A stretch of 64,000 nucleotides of DNA. Source: Methyloversatilis discipulorum (GTDB lineage Bacteria > Pseudomonadota > Gammaproteobacteria > Burkholderiales > Rhodocyclaceae). How positions within the stretch are numbered: the first letter of the stretch is position 1; each line of letters begins with the position of its first letter. The notes below the pieces were generated by a model. It saw nothing but the letters and a program-made list of their open reading frames with translations. It ran no database searches and had not been told where the DNA came from. The translations under genes and the position numbers were made by a program. The stretch covers positions 1 to 64,000 of the forward strand of contig NZ_JADMJL010000022.1 in NCBI RefSeq assembly GCF_018780585.1. The letters run 5' to 3'. This document shows positions 21,234 through 30,194 of this stretch, in pieces.

Positions 21234-21264
21234 CCTGTAGGCGCGGTCTTCTGACCGCGACAGG
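21234..21264 (+). repeat. REP-like palindrome with GTAG head
   Basis: CCTGT-AGG-CGCGGTC-TTCT-GACCGCG-ACAGG: two stacked stems (7 and 5 bp) with a bulge, and a GTAG tetranucleotide at 21237-21240. This is the architecture of REP elements mobilised by RAYT transposases. It sits in the 21188-21386 interval, which holds no gene. I saw no second copy or RAYT gene in the window. Confidence 0.55.
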
Positions 21265-21386
21265 GCCTGCGACCGAACACCGTCTCTCGCCAAGCTGCCG
21301 CGGTCCCCGCCTTGTCCTCATGACCGGACCTTTCCCGGCCGGCGGACGTCTACACTTGCATACAGATTCCTTGCCGCAGGTGCCCG

Positions 21387-22262
21387 ATGTCCATTACCGC
21401 CTTGTTTCGCCCGCTGTGCCGACGACTGCTTCTGCTTTGTCTGCTGTGGCCACTCGCGGCCGCAGCCCAGATCAAGCTCGACATCATTCCGCTGAAGCAC
21501 CGCACGCCGGACCAAGTGCTGCCGGCGCTGCGCCCTCTGGTCGGTGACGAGGCGGCACTGTCGGGCGCCAACAACCGCATCTTCATCCGCGCCGATGCAG
21601 CAACGCGTGCCGCCGTGAAGCAGGCCATCGACGCGCTCGACACGCCTCTGCGCAGCCTGATGATTTCGGTACGACAGGACAACGATGATTCAGTCGGCCG
21701 CGACGGCGTTGCCGTATCCGGCGATGTTCGCGCCGGCAACGCCGGTGTGCGGACGCCCGATGGTGGGCGCGAGGGGACCGTGATCGAGGGCCGCAGCGGC
21801 GACAGCCGGGTGCAGACGCGGGTGTGGTCCACCCGTGGTGATGCGGCAGACCGTTTGTCGCAGCGCGTACAGGTGGTCGAGGGCGGTGCGGCGTTCATCC
21901 AGGCGGGCAGCTCGACGCCCATTCCCTTCACCCAGATGGTGGTCGGGCCGCGCGGCGCAGTCGTCAGCCAGGGCACGCAGTACCGCGACATTTCGAGTGG
22001 CTTCTACGCTGTGCCGCGCGTCAATGGCGATCAGGTAACGCTCGACATCTCGCCGCAGAAGGAATCGCTGTCCGACACCCAGTACGGCGAGGTGCGCTCG
22101 GCGCGGCTGGTCAGCACGCTGCGCGGCCGGCTCGGCGAGTGGATGGAACTGGGCAGTTCCGGCCACGACGAACAGGTGAGCGAGCGCGGCGTCACCCGCT
22201 ATGGCACGCGCGATGCGCAATCGCAGCGACGGGTGTGGGTGAAGGTCGACGTCGTGCAGTGA
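21387..22262 (+). CDS. Periplasmic protein with a secretin-type N-terminal domain
   Basis: 291 residues. A signal peptide (LLLLCLLWPLAAAAQ) is followed by LDIIPLKHRTPDQVLPALRP and the IDALDTPLRSLMISVRQ stretch, which resembles the N1/NolW repeat of secretins. The rest has no pore-forming secretin domain but includes a beta-rich region (FIQAGSSTPIPFTQMVV, GFYAVPRVNGDQVTLDI) like that of short secretin-like proteins of unknown role. It lies 123 bases before pqqA on the same strand. No other secretion gene is near. Function unknown. Confidence 0.7.
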   Translation: MSITALFRPLCRRLLLLCLLWPLAAAAQIKLDIIPLKHRTPDQVLPALRPLVGDEAALSGANNRIFIRADAATRAAVKQAIDALDTPLRSLMISVRQDNDDSVGRDGVAVSGDVRAGNAGVRTPDGGREGTVIEGRSGDSRVQTRVWSTRGDAADRLSQRVQVVEGGAAFIQAGSSTPIPFTQMVVGPRGAVVSQGTQYRDISSGFYAVPRVNGDQVTLDISPQKESLSDTQYGEVRSARLVSTLRGRLGEWMELGSSGHDEQVSERGVTRYGTRDAQSQRRVWVKVDVVQ

Positions 22263-22385
22263 CCTTCATGAATTTCCCTAGCCGCGCTTCAATCCGCCCG
22301 CGACGCGGGCGCGGGGACGGGTGGTGATACTGAAGGAGCGTTGGATGACGACGCACATTCTTAAACCGACTGTCAGGAGAAAACC

Positions 22386-22460
22386 ATGAGCTGGGAAACC
22401 CCGAAGGCAACCGACCTGCGTTTTGGCTTTGAAATCACGATGTACGTCGCCAACCGCTAA
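22386..22460 (+). CDS. pqqA: PQQ precursor peptide PqqA
   Basis: A 24-residue peptide, MSWETPKATDLRFGFEITMY followed by VANR. The conserved Glu16 and Tyr20 (E-x3-Y) are the residues joined and excised to make pyrroloquinoline quinone. AGGAGA ends 5 bases before the ATG. It is separated from pqqB by a strong hairpin, which fits the higher PqqA expression known in other bacteria. The 22263-22385 leader contains the pqq promoter region; no clear -35/-10 pair was assigned. Confidence 0.95.
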   Translation: MSWETPKATDLRFGFEITMYVANR

Positions 22461-22470
22461 GGTTGCGATC

Positions 22471-22495
22471 GCCCGGCAGGTTCGCCCTGCCGGGC
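22471..22495 (+). terminator. Attenuator-type hairpin between pqqA and pqqB
   Basis: GCCCGGCAGG-TTCGC-CCTGCCGGGC is a perfect 10-bp stem starting 10 bases after the pqqA stop. No T-run follows, so it may act by partial termination or as a 3' mRNA stabiliser for pqqA. The rest of 22496-22604 shows no gene. Confidence 0.6.
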
Positions 22496-22604
22496 ATCCC
22501 GTCTTTCCGGCCCCGCTGCGGCGCGGGCCCTGAATAAACCGACGCCCGGAACGGCCGTCGGCACAAGAAATCAGGCCCTCGATGGCCAACGATGGAGGAG
22601 AAGC

Positions 22605-23522
22605 ATGCGACTGCACGTACTCGGTTCCGGCGCGGGCGGCGGTTTCCCGCAATGGAACTGCAACTGCCCCAACTGCGACGGCCTGCGCCGCGGCACCATC
22701 AAGGCGCGCGCACGCACCCAGTCGTCGATCACGGTCAGTGGCGATAACGAGAACTGGGTGCTGTTCAACGCTTCGCCCGACATCCTGACGCAGTTCCAGC
22801 AGTTCCCCGAGCTGCAGCCGGCGCGCGCGCTGCGCGACACGGCAGTGAAGGCCATCGTGCTGATCGACGGCCAGATCGACCACACCACCGGCCTCTACAT
22901 GCTGCGCGAGCACCGTCAGCCGCACCAGATCTGGTCCACCGCACCGGTGCGGCAGGACCTGACCGAAGGCAATCCGCTGTTCAAGCTGCTCGGCCATTAC
23001 TGCGGAATCGAGTGGAACGAGCTGGGCATAGACGACACCGAATTCAGCATCGCCGGCGCGCCCGGACTGAAGTTTCGTGCGCACGCGCTGCGCAGCAACG
23101 CGCCGCCGTACTCGCCGCGCCGTGACAAGCCAGTGCCCGGAGACAACGTCGGCGTCACCATCGAGGACGCGAAGAGCGGGAAGAGGATCTACTACGCCCC
23201 GGGTCTGGTCGAGATCGAACCGCAGGTGTGGGCCGCGATGCAGGCGGCCGACGTGGTGCTGGTCGATGGCACCTGCTGGAGCGACGACGAAATGATCGCG
23301 CTCGGCGCGTCGAAGAAGCGTTCGCGCGACATGGGCCATCTGGCGCAGAGCGGCCCGGGCGGCATGATCGAGTGGCTGGACAAGCTGCCGACGACGACGC
23401 GCAAGATCCTCATCCACATCAACAACACCAACCCGATCCTGAACGAGGACAGCCCGCAGCGCCGCGAGCTGGACGCGCACGGCATCGAGGTTTCGTACGA
23501 CGGAATGGACATCACGCTATGA
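22605..23522 (+). CDS. pqqB: PQQ biosynthesis protein PqqB
   Basis: 305 residues of the metallo-beta-lactamase fold. [20 protein letters not shown] is the PqqB start, with the CNCPNC zinc-site segment; [17 protein letters not shown] and [11 protein letters not shown] are further signatures. PqqB is needed for efficient PQQ formation and is proposed to hydroxylate a precursor tyrosine. GGAGGAG precedes ATG 22605. The end overlaps pqqC by ATGA. Confidence 0.96.
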   Translation: MRLHVLGSGAGGGFPQWNCNCPNCDGLRRGTIKARARTQSSITVSGDNENWVLFNASPDILTQFQQFPELQPARALRDTAVKAIVLIDGQIDHTTGLYMLREHRQPHQIWSTAPVRQDLTEGNPLFKLLGHYCGIEWNELGIDDTEFSIAGAPGLKFRAHALRSNAPPYSPRRDKPVPGDNVGVTIEDAKSGKRIYYAPGLVEIEPQVWAAMQAADVVLVDGTCWSDDEMIALGASKKRSRDMGHLAQSGPGGMIEWLDKLPTTTRKILIHINNTNPILNEDSPQRRELDAHGIEVSYDGMDITL

Positions 23523-24247
23523 GCACGCAACAGCCCTGGAACCACGAAGAATTCGAAGCCAAGCTGCGCGACAAGGGCGCTGCTTATCACATCTTCCATC
23601 CGTTCAACGTGATGCTCAATTCCGGCAAGGCGACGCCGGAACAGATCCGCGGCTGGGTGGCCAACCGCTTCTACTATCAGATCGCGATCCCGGTGAAGGA
23701 CGCGGCCATCATGTCGAATACGCCGGACCGCGAAATCCGTCGCCAGTGGATACAGCGCATCCTCGATCACGACGGCTACGAAATCACCGGGCCGGACGGC
23801 TCGGTGGTGCGCGATGAGGGCGGTATCGAGGCGTGGATCAAGCTGGGCATCGCCACTGGCCTGACGCGCGAGGAAATCGTCGATCTGCGCCACGTGGTGC
23901 CCGGCGTGCGCTTTGCGGTCGATGCCTACATCAATTTCGCGCGCCAGCGCCCGTGGCAGGAAGCGGTGTGTTCGTCGCTGACCGAACTGTTCGCGCCGAA
24001 GATCCACAAGGAGCGCCTCGCCAACTGGCCCGAGCACTATCCGTGGATCGAATCGACCGGCCTGCAGTATTTCCGCAACCGCGTGTCGCAGGCGCGCCGC
24101 GACGTGGAGCAGGGCCTGGCGGTCACGCTGAACTACTTCAACACGCGCGAAATGCAGGAGCGCGCGTTGAACATCCTGCAGTTCAAGCTCGACGTGCTGT
24201 GGGCGATGAACGACGCGATGGCCAATGCCTACGGCGTGAACAAGTGA
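23519..24247 (+). CDS. pqqC: PQQ synthase PqqC
   Basis: 242 residues, helical oxidase that performs the final ring closure and oxidation without a cofactor. Signatures are [32 protein letters not shown] and [21 protein letters not shown] 23519 overlaps the pqqB stop (ATGA), so translation is coupled. Confidence 0.96.
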   Translation: MSTQQPWNHEEFEAKLRDKGAAYHIFHPFNVMLNSGKATPEQIRGWVANRFYYQIAIPVKDAAIMSNTPDREIRRQWIQRILDHDGYEITGPDGSVVRDEGGIEAWIKLGIATGLTREEIVDLRHVVPGVRFAVDAYINFARQRPWQEAVCSSLTELFAPKIHKERLANWPEHYPWIESTGLQYFRNRVSQARRDVEQGLAVTLNYFNTREMQERALNILQFKLDVLWAMNDAMANAYGVNK

Positions 24248-24255
24248 GTGCCGCG

Positions 24256-24528
24256 ATGACCGTCACGACCGCGTCGGTGCCGAAGATCGGCCGCCACTTC
24301 CGCATCCAGTGGGAAGAGGCGCAGAAGGCCTATGTACTGCTGTATCCGGAAGGGATGGTGAAGCTGAACCAGAGCGCCGGCGAGATCCTGAAGCGCTGTT
24401 CCGGCGAGGCCAGCGTGGCCGACATCACCGCCGATCTGGAACAGACCTTCAATGCGCAGGGCCTGCAGCAGGACGTGATCAATTTCGTCGAACTGGCGCT
24501 GCAACAGAAGTGGGTGGAAACGACATGA
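24256..24528 (+). CDS. pqqD: PqqA-binding chaperone PqqD
   Basis: 90 residues from ATG 24256. An in-frame GTG at 24244 overlaps the pqqC stop (GTGA) and would add four residues; either start is possible. HFRIQWEEAQKAYVLLYPEG and LNQSAGEILKRCSG are the PqqD signature. It presents PqqA to the radical-SAM enzyme PqqE, whose gene overlaps its stop by ATGA. Confidence 0.94.
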   Translation: MTVTTASVPKIGRHFRIQWEEAQKAYVLLYPEGMVKLNQSAGEILKRCSGEASVADITADLEQTFNAQGLQQDVINFVELALQQKWVETT

Positions 24529-25682
24529 CTGATCTTTCCGAAGCGCAAGCCGCTCAGGAAGCGAGCACGATAGGCCCGCCGCTGTGGCTGCTGGCCGAGG
24601 TGACCTATCGCTGTCCGCTGCACTGCGTCTACTGCTACAACCCGGTCGACTTCGCCAAACACGAAGACGAACTGACGACCGAGGAGTGGTTCAAGGTGCT
24701 GCGCGAGGCGCGCGCGCTCGGTTCGGTGCAGTGCGGCTTTTCCGGCGGCGAGCCCATGCTGCGTGACGACCTCGAACTGCTCGTGGCCGAGGCGCACCGG
24801 CTGGGCTACTACACCAACCTGCTCACCTCGGGCGTCGGCCTGAACGAGAAGCGCATCGACGCGTTGAAGGAAGCCGGGCTGGACCACATACAGCTGTCCT
24901 TTCAGGATTCGACCCGCGAAATGAACGACTTCCTGTCGTCCACCCGCACCTTCGACCTGAAGCGTCGGGCGGCCGACCTGATCAAGTCGCGCGGCTACCC
25001 GATGGTGATGAACTGCACCATCCACCGCCACAACATCGACCACATCGAAGCCATCCTGCAGCTGGCCGACGACATCGACGCGGAGTACGTCGAACTGGCG
25101 AACACGCAGTACTACGGCTGGGCGCAGGTGAACCGCGACCAGCTGCTGCCGTCGCGCGAACAGCTGGAGCGCGCCGAGCGCATCACCAACGAATGGCGCG
25201 AGAAGCACGGCAACAAGATGAAACTGTTCTTCGTCGTGCCTGACTACTACGAGAAGCGGCCGAAGAAGTGCATGAACGGCTGGGGCAACATCTTCCTGAC
25301 CATCACGCCGGACGGGCGTGCGCTTCCCTGTCACACTGCGCGCATGCTGCCGGGGCTGGAATTCCCGAGCGTGCGCGAGATGGGCATCCGCGAGGTGTGG
25401 TACGAGTCGGAAGGCTTCAACCGCTATCGCGGCACCGGCTGGATGAAGGAGCCCTGTTCGAGCTGCCCGGAAAAGGAGAAGGATTACGGCGGCTGCCGCT
25501 GCCAGGCCTACATGATCGCCAACGACCCGGCCGCCGCGGACCCGGTGTGCGACAAGTCGCCCTTCCACCACAAGATCGTCGCCGCGGTGGAGCAGGCGCA
25601 GATTCCGGGTAACCCGCAGCAGGTGAAGCCGCTGATCTACCGCGGCCCGAAGGAATCGCTGCAGCTCGATCGTCCGTTCTGA
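24525..25682 (+). CDS. pqqE: PqqA peptide cyclase PqqE (radical SAM, SPASM)
   Basis: 385 residues. The radical-SAM cluster is C30, C34, C37 in CPLHCVYC, followed by FSGGEPMLRDDL. The SPASM region near the C-terminus contains KKCMNGWGN, LPCHTARM and CSSCPEKEKDYGGCRC. It forms the Glu-Tyr C-C bond in PqqA. It is the last gene of the operon and is followed by a strong terminator at 25710-25738. Confidence 0.97.
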   Translation: MTDLSEAQAAQEASTIGPPLWLLAEVTYRCPLHCVYCYNPVDFAKHEDELTTEEWFKVLREARALGSVQCGFSGGEPMLRDDLELLVAEAHRLGYYTNLLTSGVGLNEKRIDALKEAGLDHIQLSFQDSTREMNDFLSSTRTFDLKRRAADLIKSRGYPMVMNCTIHRHNIDHIEAILQLADDIDAEYVELANTQYYGWAQVNRDQLLPSREQLERAERITNEWREKHGNKMKLFFVVPDYYEKRPKKCMNGWGNIFLTITPDGRALPCHTARMLPGLEFPSVREMGIREVWYESEGFNRYRGTGWMKEPCSSCPEKEKDYGGCRCQAYMIANDPAAADPVCDKSPFHHKIVAAVEQAQIPGNPQQVKPLIYRGPKESLQLDRPF

Positions 25683-25709
25683 TCCCGCGTCGACGCAGGT
25701 CGCCGCTGT

Positions 25710-25738
25710 GGGCGCATCCATCCGGATGCGCCCTTTTT
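25710..25738 (+). terminator. Intrinsic terminator of the pqq operon
   Basis: GGGCGCATCC-ATCC-GGATGCGCCC is a perfect 10-bp stem with a 4-base loop followed by TTTTT. It lies between the convergent pqqE and phosphoesterase genes and may serve mainly the plus strand. Confidence 0.9.
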
Positions 25739-25764
25739 CATTCCGGCGCCCGGGCGGCGTCGCG

Positions 25765-26667
25765 TCAGTCGCGGGACAGGCGGTAGGGCTGGAAGCGGAA
25801 GGGGGCGGGCGCAGCGCTGTCCACATCCACCCGTGTCCAGCCCAGCCACGGCGAGCCGTGCGATTCAAGCCGTGTCACGTGCTCGAAGCGTTCGCCGGTG
25901 GCCGGGTCGACCAAGGGTTTATCGACCCGGTAGGTATGCGTGTCGCCGTGTATCAGCAGCAGCGGTCGGCGGTCATGTTTCGCCCAGGCCACCAGCCGAT
26001 CGAGGAACCACGCATGGCGCACTGACACCCCGCCGCGCCCATGCGCCGCGAAGCCCGGATGGGCGTGGAAGGCGATCACCGTCGCACGAACGGTCTGCGG
26101 GTCGGCCAGCGCCGCGGCCTCGTCCAGCCAGTCGAGCACATTGCGGCGCAGTGCGCGCCCAGCTGCGTTGTCCGGCAGCGGACTGCCCGGCAGGTTCACC
26201 GCGATGAACAGCACACCATTCCGTATCCAGCGGACGTTCTCCGGCGCTCCGTCCTGTCGCTGAAGCGGAAGCGAGGCAGGCGCCGAGAAGAAGCGCCGTC
26301 GCAGCGCCTCCAGCCGCTCAAACGGATCATGGCCGCCGGCCGACGGCCGAGCGCAGTCCAGCCAGTCGTTGTCGCCAGGCAGAAGCACCAAAGGATGGCG
26401 CGAACCCGCCAGCAGAGCCTGCCGGTCGGCGTAGAGCGCGTCGTCGCAGGGCTGGTTGCCGCTCTTCAGGTCACCGATGTGCAGCGAGAAGGCGAGCGGC
26501 TGACGTGACTGCTCGGCCAGCATGTCGACCGCCAGCTCGCGCTCGACCCGGCTGTAGGGCATGTCGCCCCAGACGGCGAAGGACAGCCGGTCGTCCGCCT
26601 GCGCACCAGGCGTCAGCGCTGCGAGCAGCAGCAGAGAGCGCTTCAAGGGCTTCAGCCGCCTGAACAC
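25765..26667 (-). CDS. Exported calcineurin-like metallophosphoesterase
   Basis: About 300 residues with a signal peptide (KRSLLLLAALTPGAQA) and metallophosphoesterase motifs in order: SFAVWGDMPYS, SLHIGDLKSG, LLPGDNDWLDC, AFHAHPGF and LIHGDTHTYRV. It should hydrolyse a phosphoester in the periplasm; the substrate is unknown. The start is uncertain. GTG 26667 gives a well-formed signal peptide, TTG 26646 an even shorter one, and in-frame ATGs at 26778 and 26832 would add 37 or 55 residues of atypical sequence. None has a strong ribosome-binding site. It is convergent with pqqE and divergent from the histidine kinase. Confidence 0.75.
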   Translation of the reverse strand: MFRRLKPLKRSLLLLAALTPGAQADDRLSFAVWGDMPYSRVERELAVDMLAEQSRQPLAFSLHIGDLKSGNQPCDDALYADRQALLAGSRHPLVLLPGDNDWLDCARPSAGGHDPFERLEALRRRFFSAPASLPLQRQDGAPENVRWIRNGVLFIAVNLPGSPLPDNAAGRALRRNVLDWLDEAAALADPQTVRATVIAFHAHPGFAAHGRGGVSVRHAWFLDRLVAWAKHDRRPLLLIHGDTHTYRVDKPLVDPATGERFEHVTRLESHGSPWLGWTRVDVDSAAPAPFRFQPYRLSRD

Positions 26668-26858
26668 GCGCTGGACGGCGGTGCAGATGCGCCCGGCGAC
26701 ACGCCCCGGCTCCTTGCGCGCTCCGGGCAAACAGTGACGATCTTCCTCAGTGTGCGGAAAAAAAGCGGGGCGGAACATCAAGGCGCCAGGCGAAACCGCC
26801 GTAAGTGACAGAGATGCCGTGCTGAGCGGCACTGCCCACCATACGTCACTTCGGCACG

Positions 26859-29800
26859 ATGCAGAACTTCTTCACCTCCGGTACCGACGACGCTGCGCTG
26901 ATCCTGCCGATGACGCACGATCCGGCGCTGGTTGCGCTGTCGCTGCTGGTGGCCGTCCTCACCTCGCTGGTCGCGCTGTACACGGTAGGCCAGTCGGAAC
27001 AGACGCCGCATCAGCGCATGGCGTGGCTGATCAAGCTCGGCTGCAGTCTCGCGCTGGGCGGCGGCGTGTGGGCCATGCATTTCATCGGGATGCTGGCGCT
27101 GGACCTGTGCGTGACCGTGCGCTACGACCCGTGGATCACGCTCGCCTCCATGCTGCCCAGCCTGCTCGCCGCGCTGGCAACCATACAGCTGATGACGCGC
27201 CCCTCGCTGACGCCGCGCGAACTGCTGGCGGGCGGCGTGCTGATGGGCGGTGGCATCGGCCTGATGCACTACACCGGAATGCAGGCCATGCACATGGAGG
27301 CGCAGCTGCGCTACGACCCCCTCATGTTCGGCGTGTCGATCGCGGTGGCGGTGGTACTGGCGACGCTTGCGCTGTGGGTGAAGTTCTTCGTGCCCATTTC
27401 CGATCGCCGGCTTCGCCTGGCGGTCAGTGGAACGGTGATGGGACTGGCGATCGCCGGCATGCACTACGCGGGTATGGCGGCGGCACGTTTCACCGGCGTC
27501 GCCGAAAGTGCACCGCATGTCGACACCCTGGTGCTCAGCATTCTCGTCGTGATCGGCACCATCGGCCTGACCGGTTTTGCGATGGGCACCAATGCGCTGC
27601 TGCGCTATCGCCAACTGGTCGATCAGCTCAGCGCGAGCGAGGCGCGCATGCGCGCGCTGCTCGCCACACCGGTCGACGGCGTCGTCATGCTCGATGCGGA
27701 AGGCATCGTGCAGACGATGAACCCGACCGCGGAACAGATGTTCGGCTGGCGCGAGTCGGAAATGCGCGGGCGCGACTTCGGTCTGCTGCTGGCGCCCGAC
27801 GAGAGTGAAACCTACGCAGCCTATCTGGCCGAGTTCAGGCGTACGCGCGTGCCTGCGCTGTCCGGCCGCAGGCGCGAAATCACCGGCCGTCGTCGCGACG
27901 GCAGCGAACTGCCCATGCATGTATCGATCGGCCACGCCAGCCTGCGCGAGGGTGACGTATTCGTCTGCTACATCGCCGACATTTCCAGCTTCAAGGAAAT
28001 GGCGCGTGCGGTGCGCGAAAGCGAGGCACAGCTGCGCTCGCTGATCGGCAACATTCCGGGCGTGGCCTATCGCTGCCTGATGGATGCGCAGTGGACCATG
28101 CTCTTCATGAGCGACGCTACGCAAACCCTGACCGGCTATCCGAGCACCGATTTTGTCGGCGAGAACGCCATCCGCAACTTCAACGACATCACGCATCCGG
28201 ACGACGTCGCACACACCTGGAAGGTGGTCGAGGCGTCGATCCGCGAACACCGGCCTTTCATCGTCGAGTACCGCATCGCCCACGCCGACGGTTCCGTCCG
28301 CTGGATGTGGGAGCACGGTTCGGCGGTGCGCAACGAGGACGGCGACATCAAGTGGATAGATGGCGTCATTCTCGACATCACCGAGCGGCGCGAGATCGAG
28401 CAGGAGCTGCGCGCCGCGAAGGAGCGCGCCGAGCAGGCCGCCGCCTCGAAGTCGGCCTTCCTCGCCAACATGAGCCACGAAATACGCACGCCGATGAACG
28501 CCATCATCGGCTTCACCGACGTGCTGCTCGGCAGGGAACTGCCGGCCGAGCACCGGCGCCCGCTGGAAATCGTCGGCAACTCCGCGCGTTCGCTGCTGCG
28601 CCTGCTGAACGACATCCTCGACACCGCCCGGCTCGAACGTGGCGCGGTCGAACTCGAAGTGCTCGATTTCGACCTGCCCGAACTGCTGAACCAGCTGGTG
28701 ATGACGCTGAACGTGCAGGCGGCCGACAAGGGGCTGGCGCTGCGCGTCGATATCGACCGTGCGGTCGGTCGCTACTACCGCGGCGACTCGCTGCGCATCC
28801 GCCAGGTACTGACCAATCTGATCGGCAACGCGGTCAAGTTCACCGAGCGCGGCGAAGTGGTGGTGACCGTGCAGGCGTACGCGGACGGCGTGCATTTCGC
28901 GGTCAGCGATACCGGCATCGGTATCGCGCCAGAGCGACTCGATGCCATCTTCGAACCCTTCACCCAGGCCGACGCATCGATGAGCCGCCGCTTCGGCGGT
29001 ACCGGTCTGGGGACCTCCATCTGCAGGCAGCTGGTCGAACTGATGGGCGGCCGGATCGGCGCCCGCAGCACGCCGGGCGAGGGCAGCACCTTCCACTTCA
29101 CGCTGCCGTTGCGGCCCGGCAGCGCGCCGGTCGTCGCGTTGCCGTCGCCGATGGCGCTGCCGCCGATGCGCGTGCTGGTGGTCGATGATGTCGACCAGAA
29201 CGTCGAACTGCTGGCTTCCCTGATGACGCGCGATGGACATGAGGTGACGCCCTGCACCGAGGCGACCGAATCGGTGGTTCGGGCCGGCGCCGAACGTTTC
29301 GATCTCATCCTGATGGATCTGCACATGCCCGGCATGAGCGGCCTCGACGCCACGCGGGCCATCCGCGCCGCCGAGCTGCGTACCGGTCGGCCGCCGGTGC
29401 CGGTGATCGCACTGACCGCCAGCGTGCTCGACGAGGATCGCGAGGCTGCGCGCGCGGCAGGCATGAACGGATTCGCGTCCAAGCCGATCGATCTCGAAGC
29501 GCTGCTCGCCGAGATCGCGCGCGTGCTGGGCATGCAGGCCGCAAGCACGAAGGCCGGCGTCGATGACCGCGCCGACGATCCGGTGATCGACATGAAGCGC
29601 GCGCTTGCGCTGTGGCGAACCCGTGAGCGCGTCGAGCGGGGCATGCGACGGCTGCTCGATGACAACACCGGCTTGACGCAGGAATTGGATCGTCTCGCTG
29701 CGCTGTCGTCGCGTGACGGTCTGCGCGCGCTGGCTCACCGCGTGCGGGGCGTGGCGGCCAATCTGGGGGCCGTGCAGCTGGCCGCCACGCTGGCCGGCCT

Positions 29801-30194
29801 GGAAGACGCCGCGGCAACGGAACTGCCGCTGTCACTGACGACGCGCATCGCCGAAGTCGGGGGCGCGCTGTCGGCTTTGCGCAGCGAAGTCGCCGGCTGG
29901 CACGGTGCGGTCGAGCAGCCGGTGGCGAAAGAGGCGGAAGCACCCTGCGATGCACAGGTCGTCCTGCGTTACGCCGACACGCTGCTGAAGGCGCTGGAGC
30001 GCGGCGAGTTCGACGATCTCACGCTGGCGCGTCTGCTGGCCGCGGTCGGCAGCCATTCCGCAAGCGCGCTGCTCGGTCCGCTTGCCGATGCAATCGAGAA
30101 CTTCGATGGAGCGCTCGCCATGACACATCTGCGCGCCCTGATCGCCCGCATGCAGGCGATGGACGCCACACGGCTGCACGAGGCGGAGGCCTGA
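26859..30194 (+). CDS. MHYT-PAS-PAS hybrid histidine kinase with receiver and HPt domains
   Basis: 1111 residues. The N-terminal seven-helix MHYT sensor has its three motifs at 73 (MHFIGM), 136 (MHYTGM) and 201 (MHYAGM); this domain is proposed to sense O2, CO or NO through a metal. Two PAS domains follow (about 255-370 and 385-510), then the kinase core with phospho-His H540 (SHEIRTPMN), DTGIGIAPE and the GTGLG box. The receiver spans 770-890 (D820) and the HPt domain has H960 (LAHRVRGVAANLG). The downstream HD-GYP regulator starts directly after its stop codon, so the phosphorelay probably ends in cyclic-di-GMP breakdown. Confidence 0.92.
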   Translation: MQNFFTSGTDDAALILPMTHDPALVALSLLVAVLTSLVALYTVGQSEQTPHQRMAWLIKLGCSLALGGGVWAMHFIGMLALDLCVTVRYDPWITLASMLPSLLAALATIQLMTRPSLTPRELLAGGVLMGGGIGLMHYTGMQAMHMEAQLRYDPLMFGVSIAVAVVLATLALWVKFFVPISDRRLRLAVSGTVMGLAIAGMHYAGMAAARFTGVAESAPHVDTLVLSILVVIGTIGLTGFAMGTNALLRYRQLVDQLSASEARMRALLATPVDGVVMLDAEGIVQTMNPTAEQMFGWRESEMRGRDFGLLLAPDESETYAAYLAEFRRTRVPALSGRRREITGRRRDGSELPMHVSIGHASLREGDVFVCYIADISSFKEMARAVRESEAQLRSLIGNIPGVAYRCLMDAQWTMLFMSDATQTLTGYPSTDFVGENAIRNFNDITHPDDVAHTWKVVEASIREHRPFIVEYRIAHADGSVRWMWEHGSAVRNEDGDIKWIDGVILDITERREIEQELRAAKERAEQAAASKSAFLANMSHEIRTPMNAIIGFTDVLLGRELPAEHRRPLEIVGNSARSLLRLLNDILDTARLERGAVELEVLDFDLPELLNQLVMTLNVQAADKGLALRVDIDRAVGRYYRGDSLRIRQVLTNLIGNAVKFTERGEVVVTVQAYADGVHFAVSDTGIGIAPERLDAIFEPFTQADASMSRRFGGTGLGTSICRQLVELMGGRIGARSTPGEGSTFHFTLPLRPGSAPVVALPSPMALPPMRVLVVDDVDQNVELLASLMTRDGHEVTPCTEATESVVRAGAERFDLILMDLHMPGMSGLDATRAIRAAELRTGRPPVPVIALTASVLDEDREAARAAGMNGFASKPIDLEALLAEIARVLGMQAASTKAGVDDRADDPVIDMKRALALWRTRERVERGMRRLLDDNTGLTQELDRLAALSSRDGLRALAHRVRGVAANLGAVQLAATLAGLEDAAATELPLSLTTRIAEVGGALSALRSEVAGWHGAVEQPVAKEAEAPCDAQVVLRYADTLLKALERGEFDDLTLARLLAAVGSHSASALLGPLADAIENFDGALAMTHLRALIARMQAMDATRLHEAEA

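Noticed and set aside
26668-26832. Longer start of the metallophosphoesterase
   Set aside because: It would place about 55-60 non-hydrophobic residues before the signal peptide; a start at or near 26667 gives a normal export signal.
26778-29738. A 986-codon open frame on the minus strand opposite the hybrid histidine kinase
   Set aside because: It is a compositional shadow of the kinase gene, with no motifs or ribosome-binding site.
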